Origin: Paraburkholderia tropica
GTDB lineage: Bacteria; Pseudomonadota; Gammaproteobacteria; Burkholderiales; Burkholderiaceae
DNA length: 64,000 nt
Reading direction: 5' to 3'
Assembly: GCF_914484835.1 (NCBI RefSeq)
Contig: NZ_CAJZAR010000031.1
Coordinates: forward strand, 62,001-126,000
The notes below the pieces were generated by a model. That model was not told the DNA's origin. It did not search any database and was given only the letters and a program-made list of their open reading frames with translations. Below are positions 61,209 to 64,000 of this stretch, in pieces. Each line of letters begins with the position of its first letter. Position 1 is the stretch's first letter. A program made the translations under genes and the position numbers.

Positions 61209-62000
61209 ATGGCAAATCCCATCATCCCCTGGATGGGCGGCAAGCGTCGTCTAGCCGATCACCTGATTCCGCGATTCCCCCGGCACGATTGCTACGTCGA
61301 GGTTTTCGCGGGCGGTGCTGCGCTGTTTTTCATGCGACCGCCGGCGGCGGTCGAAGTCATCAATGATGTGAACGGCGAGCTCGTGAATCTCTACCGGGTG
61401 GTCCAGCATCACTTGGAGGAATTTGTACGGCAGTTCAAGTGGGCGCTGACCAGCCGGCAGGTGTTCAAGTGGCTCCAGGATACTCGGCCGGAAACGTTGA
61501 CCGATATTCAGAGAGCGGCCCGATTCTATTATTTGCAGCAGAATTGTTTTGGCGCCAAGGTCGAGGGGCAAACCTTTGGGACTGCGACGACCACGCCGCC
61601 AGGGCTGAATCTGTTGCGGCTGGAGGAGAATCTGTCGGCGGCGCACCTGCGGCTCGCGCAGGCCTATGTCGAGCAGTTGGACTGGAAAGCGTGTGTAGAT
61701 CGATACGACCGCGCGCACACACTGTTCTATCTGGATCCGCCGTACTGGGAAACGGAGGGGTATGGCGTAGCGTTTCCGTTTGAAGAGTATGAGGCTATGG
61801 CGCGTCGGCTGAAATCAATCAAGGGCAGAGCGATTGTCAGTCTGAACGATCACCCGGCGATCCGCAAAGCGTTCGCGGGCTTTCACATCGAGACGGTGGA
61901 CATCAAGTACACCGTTGGCGGTGGCGGGCGAGAGGCTGCGCGGAAGGAAGTGATTATTTTCAGCTGGGACGACGCCGCACAGCCGGCGGGGCTGTTCTAG
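61209..62000 (+). CDS. DNA adenine methylase, Dam/D12 class
   Basis: The 263-residue N6-adenine methyltransferase has N-terminal PIIPWMGGKRRLADHLIPRF (SAM motif X), EVFAGGAALFFM (motif I FxGG), VINDVNGELVNLYRVV, and the catalytic DPPY (FYLDPPYWETEGYG, motif IV, near residue 178). The target is unknown; D12 enzymes usually modify GATC or a similar site. No restriction nuclease is next to it, so it probably protects phage DNA or alters gene control. Confidence 0.93.
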   Translation: MANPIIPWMGGKRRLADHLIPRFPRHDCYVEVFAGGAALFFMRPPAAVEVINDVNGELVNLYRVVQHHLEEFVRQFKWALTSRQVFKWLQDTRPETLTDIQRAARFYYLQQNCFGAKVEGQTFGTATTTPPGLNLLRLEENLSAAHLRLAQAYVEQLDWKACVDRYDRAHTLFYLDPPYWETEGYGVAFPFEEYEAMARRLKSIKGRAIVSLNDHPAIRKAFAGFHIETVDIKYTVGGGGREAARKEVIIFSWDDAAQPAGLF

Positions 62001-62563
62001 TCGTCGCGCTTCAACGCTGCGCGCCTAACAGCCTTCGTCCGAATTTTCGTGGCACGTACTTCGCGCCAAAGCTGGAGGGAGAGTTTGAGGGGCGGCCGCG
62101 CGCGGAACTTGCGCGTGGTCGTGTAGACGTCAACGCGAAGCGATCGAAACTGAAGGAGGTTGTTGACTCGTTTCCAAGGTTCGTCGAGTGGCTCTATGAA
62201 ATAACTCGAACTCCAGGATTGCCCGTGGGTGAGCTCCTTTGGTAGATCGTATTTCCACTCCACCGCGTCATGGTTCGCAAGTATCACAGACGGCCGGTTC
62301 TTGCCGACGCGCACAGTCAATATGACGTTTTGAACATTAACTGGAAGCGAGCCGGTATTGACGATCACGATCGCCATTCCATCCCTACGGCCGATAGGAC
62401 CAGCTCCCAACTGAATGCTTCGTGCGATCCGAACGCGGAGGCGGGCGCGCTCAGCTCGAACAGAAAAGAAGAGAGAAAGGATTACTGCTCCTGCGGTCGC
62501 CACGGCCGAAACCACCTGAGACCAGTCCTGGAGTGTTTGTGGGTAGAAGGGGACGGCGGCCAT
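61997..62563 (-). CDS. Hypothetical membrane-anchored protein (accessory gene)
   Basis: The 188-residue protein has one N-terminal transmembrane helix (WSQVVSAVATAGAVILSLFF, about 14-33). A beta-rich domain (IVIVNTGSLPVNVQNVILTV) and a basic end (RATKIRTKAVRRAALKR) follow. I recognise no family. Its leftward orientation near attR and its convergence with the methylase gene suggest a lysogeny-expressed accessory gene; superinfection exclusion is possible. Confidence 0.7.
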   Translation of the reverse strand: MAAVPFYPQTLQDWSQVVSAVATAGAVILSLFFSVRAERARLRVRIARSIQLGAGPIGRRDGMAIVIVNTGSLPVNVQNVILTVRVGKNRPSVILANHDAVEWKYDLPKELTHGQSWSSSYFIEPLDEPWKRVNNLLQFRSLRVDVYTTTRKFRARPPLKLSLQLWREVRATKIRTKAVRRAALKRDD

Positions 62564-62705
62564 CTTCTGAGTGATTTGCGTAAGTTCTAGCGTAGGTTGC
62601 TTATCAAACCTTTACTGGATACGGCAGCTAACACTGCTGCATCATCAGCGGCCGCGTTGGCACCCCCTTGCCGTGGCCGGGTAGCGGGGCGCCCCGTGAC
62701 ACTGG

Positions 62706-63236
62706 TTATTTGTAGTGCTCGAGCAGCACGTCGCGCAGCGATGCGTAATTCTTCACGGCCCGCGCATTTGACCCATTTACCGAGGCTTCGATTTGAAAAT
62801 CGAACTCAATGCCCGGGCCGTCCAAAGCTTCCTGGGCTTCAGCAAGGCGCGCTTCCGCGTCTGCAATGGGATCCGGACGGCCGATTCGAGTTGTAACCCG
62901 GGGTCCTTTTGATCCCTTCCTCACCAGCGCCACTTTGGTTTCCGGTTTCTTCGGATTTGTCTGCTGAAGCTTCAGGATTGCCCAATAGTAAGCGCGCTCC
63001 TGTTCATCGAATTCCAGCACGAACTCCAAATGCTGATACTTCGCCGTCATGCGCGCGGGATATCCTCCCACGACGAGAAATCCTTCCTTTTCAAAATGCG
63101 CTTTGAATTCGCTTGCGGCTGCGCGGAGCGCCGATGCTTTGGCAGTTTCGTTACGCACCCTTAACTGCTGCAGTATCGGGGTTGCGGCGGCCTGTATATC
63201 TGCCAGTTTCTTTTGTGTCGCGAGGTCGAGATCCAT
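62706..63236 (-). CDS. Hypothetical phage accessory protein
   Basis: The 176-residue protein begins MDLDLATQKKLADIQAAATP and has a helical N-terminal half. A beta-rich part follows (YQHLEFVLEFDEQERAYYWA), then a basic loop, an acidic helix (ADAEARLAEAQEALDG) and an end in VKNYASLRDVLLEHYK. I recognise no family. It is the last gene before attR, reading leftward. Confidence 0.7.
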   Translation of the reverse strand: MDLDLATQKKLADIQAAATPILQQLRVRNETAKASALRAAASEFKAHFEKEGFLVVGGYPARMTAKYQHLEFVLEFDEQERAYYWAILKLQQTNPKKPETKVALVRKGSKGPRVTTRIGRPDPIADAEARLAEAQEALDGPGIEFDFQIEASVNGSNARAVKNYASLRDVLLEHYK

Positions 63237-63310
63237 GATGTTCCTTACATATGGTGAGGAATTCATCATACCCAGGATCTATCGGTGGTTTGCGCTCAAA
63301 ATTCGTATTC

Positions 63311-63328
63311 GTGCTACAGCAGTGCTAC
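63311..63328. promoter_or_regulatory. Candidate integrase arm-type sites (right)
   Basis: GTGCTAC (63311-63317) and AGTGCTAC (63321-63328) are direct repeats ten bases apart, matching the AGTGCTAC sites on the left phage end. They lie 65-82 bases from the attR core. Confidence 0.55.
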
Positions 63329-63379
63329 ATAAAATTCTTTCGCCCGCTGTACGCTTTATTTGACGGTACGAATCAGGGA

Positions 63380-63448
63380 TCAGTTGTTCCCATCCATCAT
63401 CGGCGCGACGGAGACGCGGCGGGGGCTGGCAATGGGGGTGGCGGACAT
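63380..63448 (-). pseudogene. dusA: Displaced native 5' end of dusA
   Basis: From ATG 63448 the minus strand encodes MSATPIASPRRVSVAPMMD, then three phage-derived codons (GNN) and a stop. This is the original start of dusA, cut off by the prophage. On excision it would rejoin the codons for WTDRHCRS at 23,9xx to recreate the full gene. Confidence 0.88.
63393..63406. repeat. attR core (14-bp direct repeat with attL)
   Basis: TCCATCATCGGCGC is identical to 23918-23931. The phage side is to the left; the chromosomal dusA start is to the right. Confidence 0.88.
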
Positions 63449-63919
63449 GGCAGATGAGGGCGCGACGGGGCGCGGCAGGCGTGAATCAACCTTCTATTTT
63501 ATCGCATGCCATGAGCCGTGCTGGCGCCGATTTTGCGGTGCGGCAGCCGAGGTTCAAGCGGAAAAATCAGGGCCGCAGTGACGTCTTCTTGTCATATAGC
63601 AAGCATATTGCATGGATGGAAGCGCTTCCATCGCTCCCTTTAGTCTGAAAGACCCTTTGCACGTTATGTAATCCGATCGCCTAATGTTGCGTCGCAGAAA
63701 TTTTTTTGGGACGGCTTTTTAGGGTCTGTTCGTCGCTCAGCCAAGCCTGGTTTGGCTCACAGCATTGTTTCCAGAAGCGGAATAGTCAATTCGGTTTATC
63801 GCGATTATTTTCTGATAGTAGGTGTATACACTGAGTCTCACTGACGCGGCTCATGGGTCTGACCTCCCAGGCGCGGCGCCATCCCCGAACCGCAATTGAA
63901 CCTGATTCTGGAGTCCACC
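63449..63919. other. Former dusA promoter region and upstream region of the exported-protein gene
   Basis: No gene is seen. The interval includes a perfect 16-bp palindrome (63616-63631), T-runs near 63700, and a stem AGCCAA...TTGGCT near 63741-63759. It must contain the native dusA promoter (leftward) and the promoter of the gene at 63920. Confidence 0.6.
63616..63631. promoter_or_regulatory. Perfect 16-bp palindrome, LacI-type operator-like
   Basis: ATGGAAGCGCTTCCAT is a perfect palindrome whose AAGCGCTT centre resembles operators of the LacI/GalR family. It lies 168 bases upstream of the native dusA start and 289 upstream of the exported-protein gene. Confidence 0.55.
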
Positions 63920-64000
63920 ATGAAGACCAAACTCATCGCAGCGCTGCTGGTCGCAGCTTCCGCTTCTGTTGCCGCTCCGGCGTTCGCCAGCGGCTACGGC
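63920..64000 (+). CDS. Exported protein, N-terminal fragment
   Basis: The first 27 residues (MKTKLIAALLVAASASVAAP, then AFASGYG) form a Sec signal peptide with cleavage likely after AFA-S or PAFAS; the rest is beyond the window. A GGAG sequence precedes the ATG. The mature protein cannot be identified. Confidence 0.75.
   Translation, partial: MKTKLIAALLVAASASVAAPAFASGYG

Larger units (their letters stand above)
23918..63406. mobile_element. dusA-integrated temperate phage, HK97-type head and Mu-type contractile tail
   Basis: The element is bounded by the 14-bp core repeats. It carries an integrase next to attL, a leftward early operon with the PRTRC cassette, an S24 repressor and Cro-like gene, replication genes, and a rightward late block for head, contractile tail and lysis. 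Accessory genes lie before attR. All expected modules for a viable temperate phage are present and I see no disrupted structural gene, so it is likely intact. Length core to core is about 39.5 kb. Confidence 0.95.

Noticed and set aside
61209..62000. A restriction-modification system
   Set aside because: Only a methylase is present; no adjacent gene has a nuclease motif.

Overview
This window is high-GC chromosomal DNA from a Burkholderiaceae bacterium, most likely Paraburkholderia, Caballeronia or Burkholderia. The evidence is the gene content and order (rpiA, a Crp/Fnr regulator, pyrD-bpt-aat-NUDIX, ssuDCB with a Mop protein), codon bias, and typical family proteins. An intact-looking prophage of about 39.5 kb occupies the right-hand 60%.

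Left chromosomal part (1-23.9 kb). An AmiD-like amidase tail and rpiA are followed by a Crp/Fnr regulator and a bifunctional GDP-mannose enzyme. Next come an FCD-type GntR regulator, a Gfo/Idh/MocA oxidoreductase and a FliY/TcyJ-like binding protein with its permease. A leftward run holds pyrD, bpt, aat and a NUDIX hydrolase; bpt and aat are the two N-degron aminoacyl-transferases. Initiator tRNA-fMet, an HbpS/GlcG-like protein, an SMR exporter, DUF1488, a TetR regulator and a 3-hydroxyisobutyryl-CoA hydrolase-like protein follow. The sulfonate genes ssuD-ssuC-ssuB plus a Mop protein lack ssuA and ssuE nearby. An SRAP (YedK/HMCES) protein, tRNA-His and dusA close this part.

Prophage (23,918-63,406). 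It is inserted in the 5' part of dusA. A 14-bp core is repeated at both ends, and the displaced native dusA start (22 codons) survives at the right end. The phage supplies a new start and N-terminus for dusA. The integrase sits next to attL. A long leftward early operon contains a nearly complete PRTRC cassette: E, C, F, B, A and ThiF. Together these look like a ubiquitin-like conjugation set, with a Ubl-like C, an E2-like B, an E1-like ThiF and a JAMM protease A. The ParB gene normally associated with PRTRC is not visible. The immunity region has an S24 repressor facing a Cro-like gene, with TAGT-N4-ACTA operators. To its right lie a CII-like protein, a DnaB helicase, and a replication protein whose gene carries iterons and a DnaA box, resembling lambda O.

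Late genes read rightward: a candidate late regulator, HNH nuclease, terminase, portal, ClpP-type protease, HK97 capsid and connectors. These are followed by a Mu-like contractile tail (DUF2635, sheath, tube, frameshifted chaperones, tape measure, gpN, gpP, gp45-gp48 homologues) and a fibre. An HK97-type head on a Mu-type tail is the arrangement known from Shigella phage SfV. A leftward membrane acyltransferase moron interrupts the late block. The lysis block holds a holin, a GH104 endolysin and a small membrane protein with a TTG start. It ends with two lipoproteins and a patatin-like phospholipase. Before attR are an unknown gene next to a large inverted repeat, a Dam-like methylase and two leftward unknown genes. 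The right chromosomal flank holds the old dusA promoter region, a perfect 16-bp palindrome, and the start of an exported-protein gene.
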